A DNA stretch of 60,079 nt from positions 1 through 60,079 of the forward strand of contig NZ_JAOAUU010000056.1 in NCBI RefSeq assembly GCF_030157465.1, in the 5' to 3' direction. Positions 1 through 11,000 of this stretch are shown piece after piece. Source of the DNA: Zoogloea sp. GTDB taxonomy: Bacteria; Pseudomonadota; Gammaproteobacteria; Burkholderiales; Rhodocyclaceae. The position numbers and the translations under genes were made by a program. Within the stretch, counting starts at the first letter, position 1. The number at the start of each line of letters is the position of its first letter. Under the pieces are notes generated by a model. That model ran no database searches, had not been told where the DNA came from, and saw only the letters and a list, made by a program, of their open reading frames with translations.

Positions 1-911
1 TGATCCAGAACTGGGTCGACGGTGGTTTCAGCGTCGCCCCGGGCGAAGTCGTGCTGCTTGAAAACTGCCGCTGCAACAAGGGCGAGAAAAAAGACAACGA
101 AGAGCTCGCCAAAAAGATGGCCGCCCTGTGCGACGTCTACGTGAACGATGCCTTCGGCACCGCCCACCGCGCCGAAGCCACCACCCACGGCATCGCCCGC
201 TTTGCCCCGGTGGCCTGCGCCGGCATCCTGATGGGCGCCGAAATCGATGCGCTGGGCAAGGCCCTGCACGCCCCCAAGCGCCCGCTGGTGGCCATCGTCG
301 GCGGCTCCAAGGTGTCCTCCAAGCTCACGATCCTGCGCTCGCTGGCCGAAAAGGTTGACCAGCTGATCGTAGGCGGCGGCATCGCCAACACCTTCCTGCT
401 GGCCTCCGGCAAGCGCATCGGCGAATCCCTGGCCGAGCCCGACCTGGTCAAGGAAGCCCACGCGATCATGGACATCATGAAGGCCCGCGGCGCCGAAGTG
501 CCGCTGCCGACCGACGTGGTCGTGGCCGACGAAGTCTCTGCGCTGGCCCGCGCCAACAAGATCTCCGTCGACGACGTGTCGGCCCACGACCGCATTCTCG
601 ACATCGGCCCGAAGAGCGCCGCGCGCCTCGGCGAAATCATCGCCAATGCCGGCACCATCGTCTGGAACGGCCCGGTCGGCGTGTTCGAGCTGCCCCAGTT
701 CGCCGGCGGCACCAAGATGATGGCCTCCGCCATCGCCCACTCCGAAGCCTTCTCCATCGCGGGCGGCGGCGACACCCTGGCAGCCATCGCCAAGTTCAAC
801 ATCTCTGACGACGTGGGCTACATCTCCACGGGCGGCGGCGCCTTCCTCGAATTCCTCGAAGGCCGCACCCTGCCGGCCATTGCCGCCCTCGAAGAGCGCT
901 TCAAGGACTGA
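1..911 (+). CDS. pgk: Phosphoglycerate kinase, 5'-truncated by window edge
   Basis: Glycolytic and gluconeogenic enzyme that transfers phosphate between 1,3-bisphosphoglycerate and ADP; cytoplasmic. The reading frame is open from base 3 (IQNWVDGGF...), so the start lies upstream of the window and about 302 residues of the usual ~390 are present. Family hallmarks visible are [14 protein letters not shown], the VGGSKVSSK segment, the hinge/C-domain WNGPVGVFE, and the nucleotide-binding GGGDTLAAI followed by [11 protein letters not shown] at the C-terminus. The gene ends at TGA 909-911 and is followed 24 bp later by a strong terminator, so it is the last gene of its operon. Confidence is high; only the N-terminal part is missing. 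Confidence 0.97.
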   Translation, partial: IQNWVDGGFSVAPGEVVLLENCRCNKGEKKDNEELAKKMAALCDVYVNDAFGTAHRAEATTHGIARFAPVACAGILMGAEIDALGKALHAPKRPLVAIVGGSKVSSKLTILRSLAEKVDQLIVGGGIANTFLLASGKRIGESLAEPDLVKEAHAIMDIMKARGAEVPLPTDVVVADEVSALARANKISVDDVSAHDRILDIGPKSAARLGEIIANAGTIVWNGPVGVFELPQFAGGTKMMASAIAHSEAFSIAGGGDTLAAIAKFNISDDVGYISTGGGAFLEFLEGRTLPAIAALEERFKD

Positions 912-935
912 ACCGCACTGCGCTTCAGCGCCCCG

Positions 936-964
936 ACATGCGGCCTGCGGGCCGCATGTTTTTT
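936..964 (+). terminator. Rho-independent terminator after pgk
   Basis: Perfect 10-bp stem ACATGCGGCC / GGCCGCATGT (936-945 and 950-959) with a TGCG tetraloop, followed directly by a T run (959-964). It separates pgk from the diguanylate cyclase. Confidence 0.9.
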
Positions 965-1113
965 ATTGGCGCCCGGCAACCCGACCCCGCCGGCACCTCA
1001 GCACTTTCTTGATTTCAAAAACGTGAAAAAACGGCGCACCGCGCCGATAATCAGGTCATCGAATTATTGCGCTGCGCCCCCCGCGGGGTTTTCCCCTCCG
1101 GACGCACCCGGCC

Positions 1114-2286
1114 ATGCCAATTCCTGTCAGCGCCCTGATTGGCTCCACCCGCAGGCTCGTCAGCGCCATCGTGCTGTTCGTGGCGCTGGACCTGAGCGTG
1201 CTGCTGATCAACCTGTGGCTGGCCGAGCAGATGGCCCAGGACGCGGTGGCAATCAACCTGGCCGGACGCCAGCGCATGCTGTCCCAGCAGACCACCAAGG
1301 CGCTGCTGCTGGCCACGAACGCCCCCACCGCCAACGGCTCCGACGCGGCGAACCTCGAGCTTGAAGCCGCCTTCGGGCTTCTCCTGCAAACCCAGAAGGC
1401 CTTCGCCCAGGGTGGCGAAACCCGCGGCGGCGACGGCAAGACGGTAACCCTGCAGGCCGTTCATGGCGAGGCGGCCCGTGTTGTTGCCCGGGCCCAGGAG
1501 ATCATCGCACCCCTGGAGCAACTGCTCTCGGCGCCCGTCCCCGTAGGCGGGTCGCAGGCACCCAGGCTGAGCCAGGCGGCCGACTACATGGTGAATCACA
1601 ACCAGGATCTCCTGTCGCTGATGAACACCCTGACCACCGCGCTGGAACATGACTCGGTGCGCCGCGCCCGCAACCTGCGGGCCATCCAGACAGGCGCTTT
1701 CGTACTTGCGCTGGGCAATTTCCTGGCCATCGTCATCGGCATGCTGAGCCAGTTTCGCCGGATCGAACACGACAGCCAGCAGTGGCGCGAGCTGGCGCGC
1801 CGGGACGCCCTGACCGGCCTGGCCAATCGCAAGGCCTTTACCGAAGCGGCCCAGGGCGTGCTGGCCCGTGCCCAGGGGGATGCCGGTCAAGGCGCACTGC
1901 TGATGCTGGATCTGGACGGTTTCAAGCCGATCAACGACACGCTGGGGCACGCCACCGGCGACCGGGTTCTGATCGCCCTCGCCCGCGCCCTGGAATCCAC
2001 GGCCCGCGCCACCGACGTGGTGGCACGCCTCGGTGGCGACGAGTTCGCGGTGCTGTGCCCCAAGCTCCACGGCCAGGACGACATCACCCACTTCTGCAAC
2101 CGCCTCCTCACCGCCATCACCGACCTTCCCGGGCAGGTCTGCCCCGGCAAGCGGCTCGGCGCCAGCATCGGCATCGCCCTCTACCCCGAGAGCGGCTACG
2201 AACTCGGCCACTTGCTGGGCCTGGCCGACAAGGCCATGTACGCCGCCAAGAACTCCGGCGGCAGCCACTGGGAGATCGCCGCCTGA
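1114..2286 (+). CDS. Membrane diguanylate cyclase with PilJ-type sensor domain
   Basis: Predicted to make cyclic di-GMP from GTP in response to a periplasmic signal. There are 390 residues. A first membrane segment lies at about 17-37. It is followed by a PilJ/NarX-type N-terminal motif (NLAGRQRMLSQQ, about residues 47-58), then a periplasmic helical stretch, a second membrane segment around 193-210 and a GGDEF domain opening with RDALTGLANR. The active-site loop is an intact GGDEF (307-311). An RATD motif at 298-301, five residues upstream, is the classic RxxD inhibitory site, so product inhibition is likely. ATG 1114 gives a complete domain set. The gene is monocistronic and convergent with the TPR gene downstream. 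What the sensor detects cannot be read from sequence. Confidence 0.9.
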   Translation: MPIPVSALIGSTRRLVSAIVLFVALDLSVLLINLWLAEQMAQDAVAINLAGRQRMLSQQTTKALLLATNAPTANGSDAANLELEAAFGLLLQTQKAFAQGGETRGGDGKTVTLQAVHGEAARVVARAQEIIAPLEQLLSAPVPVGGSQAPRLSQAADYMVNHNQDLLSLMNTLTTALEHDSVRRARNLRAIQTGAFVLALGNFLAIVIGMLSQFRRIEHDSQQWRELARRDALTGLANRKAFTEAAQGVLARAQGDAGQGALLMLDLDGFKPINDTLGHATGDRVLIALARALESTARATDVVARLGGDEFAVLCPKLHGQDDITHFCNRLLTAITDLPGQVCPGKRLGASIGIALYPESGYELGHLLGLADKAMYAAKNSGGSHWEIAA

Positions 2287-2317
2287 CCGGCCGCCCTCCG
2301 CGGCAAATCGCTGCGGC

Positions 2318-3988
2318 TTAGAGCTGGGCCTCCCGGCGAATCTTCCAGTCGCCGCCTTCCCGAACCCATTCGAGCTGCTTGCGCCCGGCATCGCTGTAGT
2401 TGCCGGAGCGGTAGCGCTGCTCGAAGCTGACCGATACCACGTCACCCTCCACCTTGTAGCTGGGCGTGCCAAGCTGCACCTGGATGTCACCCTTCTTGTC
2501 GAGCTTCACCCGGCGATCGGCCTCCCAGGCGCTGCGGGCGCGCTTGTCGGCGGGCACGAAGTTGCTGCCGTAGAAGGCCAGATAGCGACTGGCGTCCTTG
2601 GCCTCCCACGCCTGGCGCCAGGCTTCGAGACGGCTGGCGACGAGCGGGGTCGGGTCGGTCGCCGGCCGGGCTGCGGCGGGGGCAGGCGCAGGCGGCGTAA
2701 CCGGAGCAGGAGCAGGAGCCGCGGCCGGCGGGGCCGTTTTCACCGCCACCGGTACAGCCGCGGCGGCAGCCACCTGCACGGGCGGGGCGGCCTGCGACGT
2801 TCCGAGCTGGGCGTGATGCTGGCGCAGGGCCACGTTGGCAGGCTCGAGCGCCAGGCCGCGTTCAAAGGCCTGGCGGGCCGCCGGCAGTTCGTTACGGGCC
2901 ATCAGCACGACCCCGAGGGTGTCGTGATAGCTGGCCCGTTTTTCATCCTTGGCCACCGCTTTCCGGGCCAGCGCCAGGGCCTCGTCGAGCTTGATCCGCT
3001 GGCTGGCCAGCACGAAGGCCAGATTGTTGGCGAGACGCACGTCTTCCGGTTCGATCTTGATGCCGGCCCGGTAGGCGGCCTCGGCGTCTGCCAGGCGCTT
3101 CATGCGTTCGAAAGCCTGGCCGCGCAGCGCGTGGGGCAAGGCGCTGGTCGGGGCGAGGCTGGCCGCGCGGGCATAGGCCTCGACGGCCTGATCGCCCTTG
3201 CCGAGGGCCAGCAATGCATCGCCGCGGCCCAGCATTGCACCGGCAAAATCCTTGCGGACGGCCAGCGCCTTGTCGAAGGCGGCCAGCGCCCGGTCGGCCT
3301 GGCTCAACTTGAGGGCAATCAGGCCCTGGGCGTGCAATCCAAAGGGGTTGGCCGGATCACGCCGCACGGCTTCGTCGATGGAACGTCCGGCCTCTTCGAT
3401 CTTGCCCTCGGCCGACAGGGCCAGCCCCAGGCCAAGGTGGGCCTGGGCCAGCTCGGGGTGCTGCTTGAGCACTTCGCGCAGCTGGGCAACGGCGAGGGCC
3501 GGCTTCTTGAGTTTTTCAAGATAAAGGGAGGCCAGATCGAGCTTGAGCTGGACGGTGCCCGGCTGGCTGGCGATCGCGGCGCGGTAGCTTGCCTCGGCCT
3601 CGGCCGGCAGGCCCTGCTCCACCAGCAAACGGGCCTGCGCCTGAAGCACGCCGGCCTGGCCGGGGGCCATGGCCACGGCACTGCTCATCCAGTCGCGGGC
3701 CAGCTTGCCCTGCCCCTGCCCCTGGGCCGCCGCGGCGAGCCCGACCATGGCCTCCACGGAGCGGGGATTGAGCTTGTAGGCCTCGCTGAAAGCCTTTTCG
3801 GCCTGCTCGAACTGCCGCAGCCGCAGCGCCAGTTGCCCCTTGTTGAGCGCGTCCAGGTCGGCGCGGGCCGGCTCGGCAGACAGGCTGGGCTGCGGTGTGC
3901 TGACCAGCGCCCCGGCGCAGGCGCCACCGGCCAGGAGGGCAAGGCCGATCCCGAGAATGCGGGCCGGAAGGAGACGGGTTCGATTCAT
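2318..3988 (-). CDS. Exported TPR protein with C-terminal NTF2-like (Cds6-type) domain
   Basis: 556 residues. I chose the ATG at 3988 because GAGG lies five bases upstream and the protein then begins with a Sec-type signal (MNRTRLLPARILGIGLALLAGG), with possible cleavage after GACAG; an in-frame start at 4099 adds only an implausible leader. Residues about 45-380 form many tetratricopeptide units (for example LRQFEQAEKAFSEAYKLNP and SEGKIEEAGRSIDEAVRRDP). An Ala/Pro-rich linker follows, then about 110 residues of NTF2-like fold (LEAWRQAWEAKD...FYG, ending QLEWVREGGDWKIRRE). The C-terminal domain is of the same kind as the one fused to the type I secretion TolC at 16523-18364, which hints at a related envelope role. 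TPRs indicate protein-protein scaffolding, probably in the periplasm or outer membrane. Exact function is unknown. Confidence 0.85.
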   Translation of the reverse strand: MNRTRLLPARILGIGLALLAGGACAGALVSTPQPSLSAEPARADLDALNKGQLALRLRQFEQAEKAFSEAYKLNPRSVEAMVGLAAAAQGQGQGKLARDWMSSAVAMAPGQAGVLQAQARLLVEQGLPAEAEASYRAAIASQPGTVQLKLDLASLYLEKLKKPALAVAQLREVLKQHPELAQAHLGLGLALSAEGKIEEAGRSIDEAVRRDPANPFGLHAQGLIALKLSQADRALAAFDKALAVRKDFAGAMLGRGDALLALGKGDQAVEAYARAASLAPTSALPHALRGQAFERMKRLADAEAAYRAGIKIEPEDVRLANNLAFVLASQRIKLDEALALARKAVAKDEKRASYHDTLGVVLMARNELPAARQAFERGLALEPANVALRQHHAQLGTSQAAPPVQVAAAAAVPVAVKTAPPAAAPAPAPVTPPAPAPAAARPATDPTPLVASRLEAWRQAWEAKDASRYLAFYGSNFVPADKRARSAWEADRRVKLDKKGDIQVQLGTPSYKVEGDVVSVSFEQRYRSGNYSDAGRKQLEWVREGGDWKIRREAQL

Positions 3989-4191
3989 GACAACCTCGAT
4001 AACTAAAACGACTCGGGCCGCGGCAGCAGCCGGGCCGGCGCGCAGATGCGGGCAGCGCGTCGAAAGATAGCCCACGCCGGGGGCATCCGACGATCGCATA
4101 TTTCACAGCCAGGGGCAGTCGGCCTGCCCATTCGGGTGCGGGCGCGATTTATTGCCGGGTCACGGCAGGATCGGGCGTGCGCCAAAATGGA

Positions 4192-4217
4192 AAAAAGGGG
4201 GCAAGCCCCCTTTTTCC
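4192..4217. terminator. Bidirectional terminator-like hairpin
   Basis: GGGGGC/GCCCCC stem around 4197-4210, extended by an A run on the left and a T run on the right, so either strand yields a GC stem followed by U residues. It lies just past the stop of the minus-strand PEP-CTERM gene and most likely ends that transcript before the TPR gene. Confidence 0.8.
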
Positions 4218-4264
4218 TTGCCCAACAGGCTTGAACACGGACGCGATGAAGCGCCCGTTCAAAC

Positions 4265-4951
4265 TCAGGCCTTGTTGCGGCGACGCACCACGGACAGGCC
4301 GGCCAGACCCAGCGCGCCCAGCATCAGGGTGGTGGGTTCAGGAACCTTCTGGCTCGGCGTGGCCGAGATCAGATCCTGGCTGGAGTTGCTGGACCAGGTC
4401 GTCAGCGAGAAGCTGCCGGTGGAGGGGGCGCCGCTACGCAGGTCTTCGAGGTAGACCCAGGCGATGTCCCAGGCTTCGGTGAGGTCGGCAGCGGTGTGGG
4501 TGGCATCGGGAATGCCCACCCAGTTCTTCAGACTGCCGGTGTCGAGGTTGCTGTCATCGAGGGCTTCCCACAGGGCGATCTGGAAGCCGGCGACTTCAAC
4601 CGCGCTGTTCAGATGCACCTTGCTGTAGCTCTGGTTGAAGAGGGTCTGCACGGCGCCCGGAACGCTGGTGCCGGCGGTGAAGTCGGCGCCGGTGGTCAGG
4701 GCGGCGTTGGAGATGCCGGCCAGCAGCTCGTAGCAGAAGGCGGTGAAGCTGCCGCTGTTGATGTCGAAAACAGTGGTGTCGACCTGGTGGGTGGTGGTGC
4801 CGGCAACGCCAACGACATCGACGTTGAAGCCCAGCAGGACGTTCTGATCCGGTGCCATCACCAGCGAGTCGGCGTGGGCGGAGGCGCTGGCCAGCATGCC
4901 GGCAGCGGCGAGGGCCAGGGCGGCTTTCTTGAAGAGGGGGAAGTGATTCAT
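4265..4951 (-). CDS. PEP-CTERM surface-sorted protein
   Basis: 228 residues with a Sec signal peptide (KKAALALAAAGMLASASAHA) and a canonical C-terminal sorting tag: VPEPTTLMLGALGLAGL followed by the basic tail SVVRRRNKA. Such tags are recognised by EpsH-type exosortases, and the proteins are exported with exopolysaccharide. The core contains FCYELL and the motif FQIALWEAL, common in this loose group. The ATG at 4951 has AGGAG a few bases upstream. The gene is 87 bp downstream of the giant repeat protein on the same strand, so partial co-transcription is possible. No exosortase gene is in this window, so the sorting machinery must be elsewhere. Molecular function is unknown. Confidence 0.88.
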   Translation of the reverse strand: MNHFPLFKKAALALAAAGMLASASAHADSLVMAPDQNVLLGFNVDVVGVAGTTTHQVDTTVFDINSGSFTAFCYELLAGISNAALTTGADFTAGTSVPGAVQTLFNQSYSKVHLNSAVEVAGFQIALWEALDDSNLDTGSLKNWVGIPDATHTAADLTEAWDIAWVYLEDLRSGAPSTGSFSLTTWSSNSSQDLISATPSQKVPEPTTLMLGALGLAGLSVVRRRNKA

Positions 4952-4998
4952 TTGGGGCTCCTGCGTTAAAAAGTGGGGTGTTGCAAATCAAGTTCCGC

Positions 4999-5028
4999 CG
5001 CGCCGGCCGGAACAATCCGACCGGCGCG
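4999..5028 (-). terminator. Stem-loop after the giant repeat-protein gene
   Basis: On the minus strand the RNA can form a 12-bp GC-rich stem (one G-U pair) with an AUUGUU loop, starting 10 bases after the stop codon. No U tract follows, so it may attenuate, protect the mRNA 3' end or cause Rho-dependent pausing rather than terminate fully. Confidence 0.5.
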
Positions 5029-5038
5029 AGGGGGTCGC

Positions 5039-8000
5039 TTAGGCGGCCATCAGTGCGTATTGCTGCTCTTCGTAAAGGCTGGAGAGCTGACCCAGGGCGG
5101 CGACGGCGCTGTCGTTGCCGACGGCCGAAGCGGTCGTCACGGCAGCTTCGCCCACCGAGACGCTGGCACCCAGGACGAGGTCGAGGCTGCGGTCGTCACC
5201 CAGCAGGGATGCCAGGTTGGGCAGTTCGACGCCGGCTTCGTTGGCATCGGCCAGGGAGACGTTGAAATACACGTCGGCCATGTCGATGCTGCTGCCGTCG
5301 GCCATCACCGCGCTGGAGCGTTCCAGGTGCAGGTTGCCCTGGGCATCCACCGCCGGCAGATCGATGTGATCGACCTTCAGGCTGGCCACACCGGCTTCGG
5401 CGAGCGTGCGCAGTTCGCCGGCGTCGGTCTGGTGGTTGCCGTTGAGGTCCTGCCAGACGCGCAGGTCAGCGAAGTGGGCATCGCTGGCATCGACGAATCC
5501 GTCAGCGTTGCTGTCGAAAGCGCCCAGCTTGGCAAAACCGTCGCCCTTGCTGGTGCCGCCGAACAGTTCGGAGAGGCTGTCGATCTTGCCGTTGTGGTCG
5601 ATGTCGATCGCCAGGAAGGCATCACCGGAGGAAATCCAGCCGCTGTCGATCGCCTTGCCGTTGCCGAACAGGTCGAACTTGCCGGTGGAGTCTTCACGGG
5701 CGATGGTCTGGATGCCGTTGCGATCCAGATCGAGGACGATCGGGGTGATCGCCGCGTCCCAGGTCATGTCGGCTTCGCCGGACACCAGGGTGGTGAAGGC
5801 CGTGTAGGCCTGGTCCGTGGTGCTGTAGGCATCGGAGTCCCGGCTGTTGTCGGTGCCCACGTCTTTGGTGCCCCAGAACCAGTTCGACATGTCGATGCCC
5901 TTGTAAACCGTGGCGCTCTTGTCGAAGCAGAGCTGGTACGAACCCGGGTTGAGGTTGGTGAACTTGTAGTTGCCGTAGGCATCCGTGTAGGTGCTGGTCC
6001 AGCTCTGGGTGGTCGCGCTCCACAGCCAGACCTTGACGTTGGCAATGCCTGCCTCGCCGGAGTCCTGCAGGTTGTTGTGGTTGATGTCGTCCCACACCTT
6101 GTCGCCAATGCTGGCCTTGCGATACAGGCCGCCATCCACCGAAAGGTCGTTCTCGCCCGCCGAAAGCGTGACGAGCGCGGTCTTGCCGGCGGCGTCGATG
6201 TCGGAATCGACGGCGTCGTTGGTGCCCTGGTTCTGCTTGGTGATGTAGTAGCCGGTCGGGGCAACCACCTGCACCTTGTAGTCGCCGGGGGCAAGGTTGC
6301 TGAACAGGTAGTTGCCGTTCGCGTCGGTCGTGGCGGTGGCCACCACGGTGCCGGCGGAGTTGAGCAGCTTGACGGTGACGCCCTTGATGCCGGCTTCACC
6401 CGCGTCCTGCAGGCCGTTGTAGTTCATGTCCTCCCACACCTTGTCACCGATGCTGGCGGTTACCGGCGGGCAGTACAGGCCGGCATCCACGGACAGGTTG
6501 TTGCTGCCCTGGGTGAGGGTGTAAATGCCGGTGGTGCCGGAGCTGTCGATGTCGCTGTCGAGCGCATCGTTGCCGCCCACATCCTTGCCGGTGATGACGT
6601 AGCCGTTCGGGGTGACGACCTGGATCTTGTAGTCGCCGGCCGCGAGCTGGCTGAACAGGTAGTTGCCGTTGGCGTCGGTGGTGGTGGTGGTGATCACCGA
6701 ACCGGCGCTGTTGAGCAGCTTGACGGTGACGCCGGCAATACCGGCTTCGCCTGCATCCTGCACGCCGTTCATGTTGGCGTCGTTCCACACCTTGTCACCG
6801 ATGCTGACATCGGTGGCGCAGAAGGCCGATGCGGTGCTGACAACCAGCTGATCGATCTTGAAGTTGTCGTTGCAATCACCACCCGTGGTGTTGGCTGCAA
6901 TGACCAGCACGTTGCCGGCAAAGCCGTTGGCGTTCAGGTCGGCCCAGCGGGCGGAGCTCAGCGTGGTGCTGTTTACCTCGGTGAAGCCCATGCTGGAGAG
7001 CACGGCATCGGTGAGGGCGATGTGGCTGTCGAAGGCGCCATTCACGTTGCCGATCCACACCTTCACGTCGCTGTCGCCAACCACGTAGCCCAGGTAGGTC
7101 TTGTCGACCACCACGGTCTGGGAGAACTCGAACAGGACGTAGTTGTCACGGCCGACGTTATCCACCGTGTGCGAATCGCCGCTGCCGCTGCCTTCGCTGC
7201 TGTCGGTCACGCCGAGGCCGCCGCCGTAGGCGCCCAGGAAAGCCTTGGACCAGGAGCCGTAGGTCTTGTCGCGGCTCCAGGCACTGGCGTTCACCGAGAT
7301 GCCGTTGTTGCTGTAGCCGTAGATGTTGCCGTCAGTGCCATCGGTGGCGGTGTTGCCACTGAAGTCGAAGGTAGCCGTCACCTTCTGCACGGTCAGGCCG
7401 GCATCCCAGCTCATGTCGTTCTCGCCGGACTCAAGCACGGTCTGCGCGGTCTTGCCGGCGCCGCTGGAGGCGGTGCTGACGAGGCTGACGTTGTCGATGA
7501 TGCCGCCAACGCTGTCGTCGTCACCCGCCTGCTCGCGGAACTCGACACGGCTGCTGGCGTCGGCTGCCGTCACCGTGAAGCTGTACTTGGTGAGCGCGGT
7601 CGAGGTCGGATCGATGGTGGCGATCTTCGCGCCTTCCCACCAGACTTCCACGGTGTTGGTGGAAGCGGCATAACCGGCACGCTGGGCCAGATCGACGCTC
7701 AGCTGGTAAGTCTGGCCGGCCACCGTGGCCACGTTCTGGTAGAAGCCGGTGTTGGAGCCCACGCAGTTGGCATCCAGCTCGGCCACCATGGCGCCGGTCA
7801 CGGCGGAGACGCCGTAAGCGCCAGCGGTGCCCACTTCGATGCTGTCGCCATAGCCGGTCCAGCCGGTCGTGCCGGACTCGAAGCTGCCATTGACGATCAG
7901 GTTGGTGCCGGACACGCTGCCTGCCCCCACGTCGGAGTCGATGGCGTCGTTGGTGCCCTGGTCCTGGCTGGTGAAGGTGTAGCCCGCGGGCGCCACCACC

Positions 8001-11000
8001 TGAACCGAGTAGGTTCCCGGCATCAGATCCTTGAACACGTAGTTGCCGCTACCGTCGGTCAGTGTGGTTGCAACCACGTTGCCGCTGGCGTCGAGCAGCT
8101 TGACGACCACGCCCGGCACGCCGGCTTCGGTGCCATCCTGCAGGCCGTTGTTGTTGCAGTCAGCCCACACCTTGTCGCCGATGGAAGCCTTCTGGTAGAG
8201 GCCCGCATCCCACGACAGGTCGTTTTCGTTGGCAACCAGCGTGGTGTTGATGGTCTTGCCGGTGGTCGGGTCGAAGTCGCTGTCGGTCGCGTCGTTGCCG
8301 CCCTGGTCTTTCGGGCTGACGAAGTAACCGGCAGGCGCCACCACCTGGGCCGCGTAATCGCCCGGGGTGAGGTTGTTGAACAGGTAGTTGCCGTTGGCAT
8401 CGGTGGTGGTGCTTGCAACCACGCCGCCGGTGCTGTTGAGCAGCTTCACGGTAATGCCGGCCAGGCCGGTTTCACCTGCGTCCTGCACGCCGTTGGCGTT
8501 CTTGTCGAGCCACACCTTGTCGCCGTACGAAGCGGTTTGCTGGTACAGGCCGGCATCCCACGACAGATCGTTCTCGCCGGATTCCAGGGTCGTGGCGATG
8601 GTGCTGCCAGTGGCCGGATCGATGTCCGAATCCAGCGCATCGTTGCCGCCCAGATCCTTGCCGGTGATGCTGTAACCCGCCGGAGCAACGACCTGCACCG
8701 AGTAGCTGCCCGGGGTCAGGTTGCTGAACAGGTAGTTGCCGTTGGCATCCGTCGTGGCCGTGGCCGCAACACCGCCCGCCGCGTTGATCAGCTTCACGGT
8801 CACGCCGGCGATACCGGCTTCTCCCGTGTCCTGCACGCCGTTCTTGTTGGCATCCAGCCACACACGGTCACCGATGGAAGCCTTCTGGTAGAGGCCCGCA
8901 TCCCAGCTCAGGTCGGTTTCGCCGGCGCTGAGGGTGGTCGTGATGGTCTTGCCGGTGGTCGGATCGATGTCGGAATCCAGCGCATCGTTGCCGCCCAGAT
9001 CCTTGCCCGTCACCGTGTAACCGGCCGGTGCGACGACCTGCACCGCGTAGTTGCCCGGAACCAGGTTGCCGAACAGGTAGTTGCCGTTGGCGTCGGTGGT
9101 GGCGGTCGTCACCACGTTGCCGGCGCTGTCGAGCAGCTTCACGGTGACACCGGCAATGCCGGCTTCGCCCGCGTCCTGAACGCCGTTGGCGTTCTTGTCC
9201 AGCCACACCTTGTCACCGATGGCCGCAGTGCGCTCGTCGATGAAGTTGTTACCCGGATTGGTGGCGCCCGGGGTCACCGTCACGGCGATGCTGTTGGGGT
9301 TGCCGCCGTCGATGTCGCTGACGTCGGTGAAGCCCGGCTTGTTGGTTTGTTCGACCGTGTAGGTGCCGGCCGGCACGTTCGCGAAGCTGTAGTTGCCGTT
9401 GGCGTCGGTGGTGGTGGTGGCTACGGGAGCGCCGCTGGCGTCCTTCAGCACGACCGTGACGCCGGCGATCGGGGTGTCGCCCGTGCCGTTGTGGTCCAGG
9501 TCTTCCAGCACGGTGCCGGTGATGGCGCCCGGGTTGGCGACGATGCCGGCGTCCCAGGTCCGGTCGGATTCACCGGAGTCGAGCACGGTCTGGATGGTCT
9601 TGCCGTCCAGGCTGTTGGCGTCGGAGTCGGTCACGTCACTGCCGCTGTTGGCGGTGGTGAAGCTGTAGCCGGCCGGCAGCGTGGTCTTGTCGAACTGGAC
9701 GCTGTAGGTGCCGGGGCGGAGGTTCGTGAAGAGGTAGTTGCCGTTGGCGTCGGTGGTGAGCGAGGCGCCCACCGGGTTGCCGCTGGCGTCCAGCAGGGTG
9801 ACCTTGACGCCTTGTACGCCGGCTTCGCCCATGTCTTGCTGGCCGTTGCCGTTGGTGTCGAACCACACGCGATCGCCCAGTTCGGCCAGCTTGTAGAGGC
9901 CGGCGTCGACGTTCGGGTTGTTCTGGCCGGAGGTCAGGGTGACTTGCGCGCTTTGGCCGGCCGCGTTGATGTCGGAGTCCAGCGCTTCGTTGCCGCCCAG
10001 GTCCTGGCCGGTGACGACGTAGCCGCTCGGGGTTTGCACGGCGACCGAGTAGGTGCCGGCACTGACCGTGAAGCTGTAGTTGCCGTTGGCGTCGGTGGTG
10101 GCGGTCTGGGCCACGCTGCCGTCGGCGTTCTTCAGTTGCACGGTGACGCCGGCAAGGCCGGCTTCACCGGCGTCCTGCACGCCGTTGGCGTTGGTGTCGA
10201 GCCACACACGGTCGCCCAGGGTGGCGGGACGCTCGTCGACGAAGTCGTTGCCGGTGCTGCTCTGACCCGGTTGCAGGCTGACGGCGATGCTGTTGGGGTT
10301 GCCGCCGTCGATGTCGCTGACGTCGGTGTAGCCCGGCTTGTTGGTTTGTTCGACCGTGTAGGTGCCGGCCGGCACGTTCGCGAAGCTGTAGTTGCCGTTG
10401 GCGTCGGTGGTGGTGGTGGCTACGGGAGCGCCGCTGGCGTCCTTCAGCACGACCGTGACGCCGGCGATCGGGGTGTCACCCGTGTTGTTGTTGTCCAGGT
10501 CTTCCCGGACGGTGCCGCTGATGTTGCCCGGCAGGCGCTCGTCGATGAAGGTGTTGCCCGGATTGGTGGCGCCCGGGGTGACCGTCACGGCGATGCTGTT
10601 GGGGTTGCCGCCGTCGATGTCGCTGACGTCGGTGAAGCCCGGCTTGTTGGTTTGTTCGACCGTGTAGGTGCCGGCCGGCACGTTCGCGAAGCTGTAGTTG
10701 CCGTTGGCGTCGGTGGTGGTGGTGGCTACGGGAGCGCCGCTGGCGTCCTTCAGCACGACCGTGACGCCGGCGATCGGGGTGTCGCCCGTGCCGTTGTGGT
10801 CCAGGTCTTCCAGCACGGTGCCGGTGATGGCGCCCGGGTTGGCGACGATGCCGGCGTCCCAGGTCCGGTCGGATTCACCGGAGTCGAGCACGGTCTGGAT
10901 GGTCTTGCCGTCCAGGCTGTTGGCGTCGGAGTCGGTCACGTCACTGCCGCTGTTGGCGGTGGTGAAGCTGTAGCCGGCCGGCAGCGTGGTCTTGTCGAAC

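Noticed and set aside
2297-2316. Weak hairpin between the diguanylate cyclase and TPR genes as a terminator
   Set aside because: Imperfect stem CCGCGGC/GCTGCGG with mismatch and no U tract on either strand; not strong enough to list.
1051-2490. Long minus-strand frame across the diguanylate cyclase
   Set aside because: Shadow of the plus-strand gene, which has an intact GGDEF domain and membrane segments; the minus frame has no recognisable domain.
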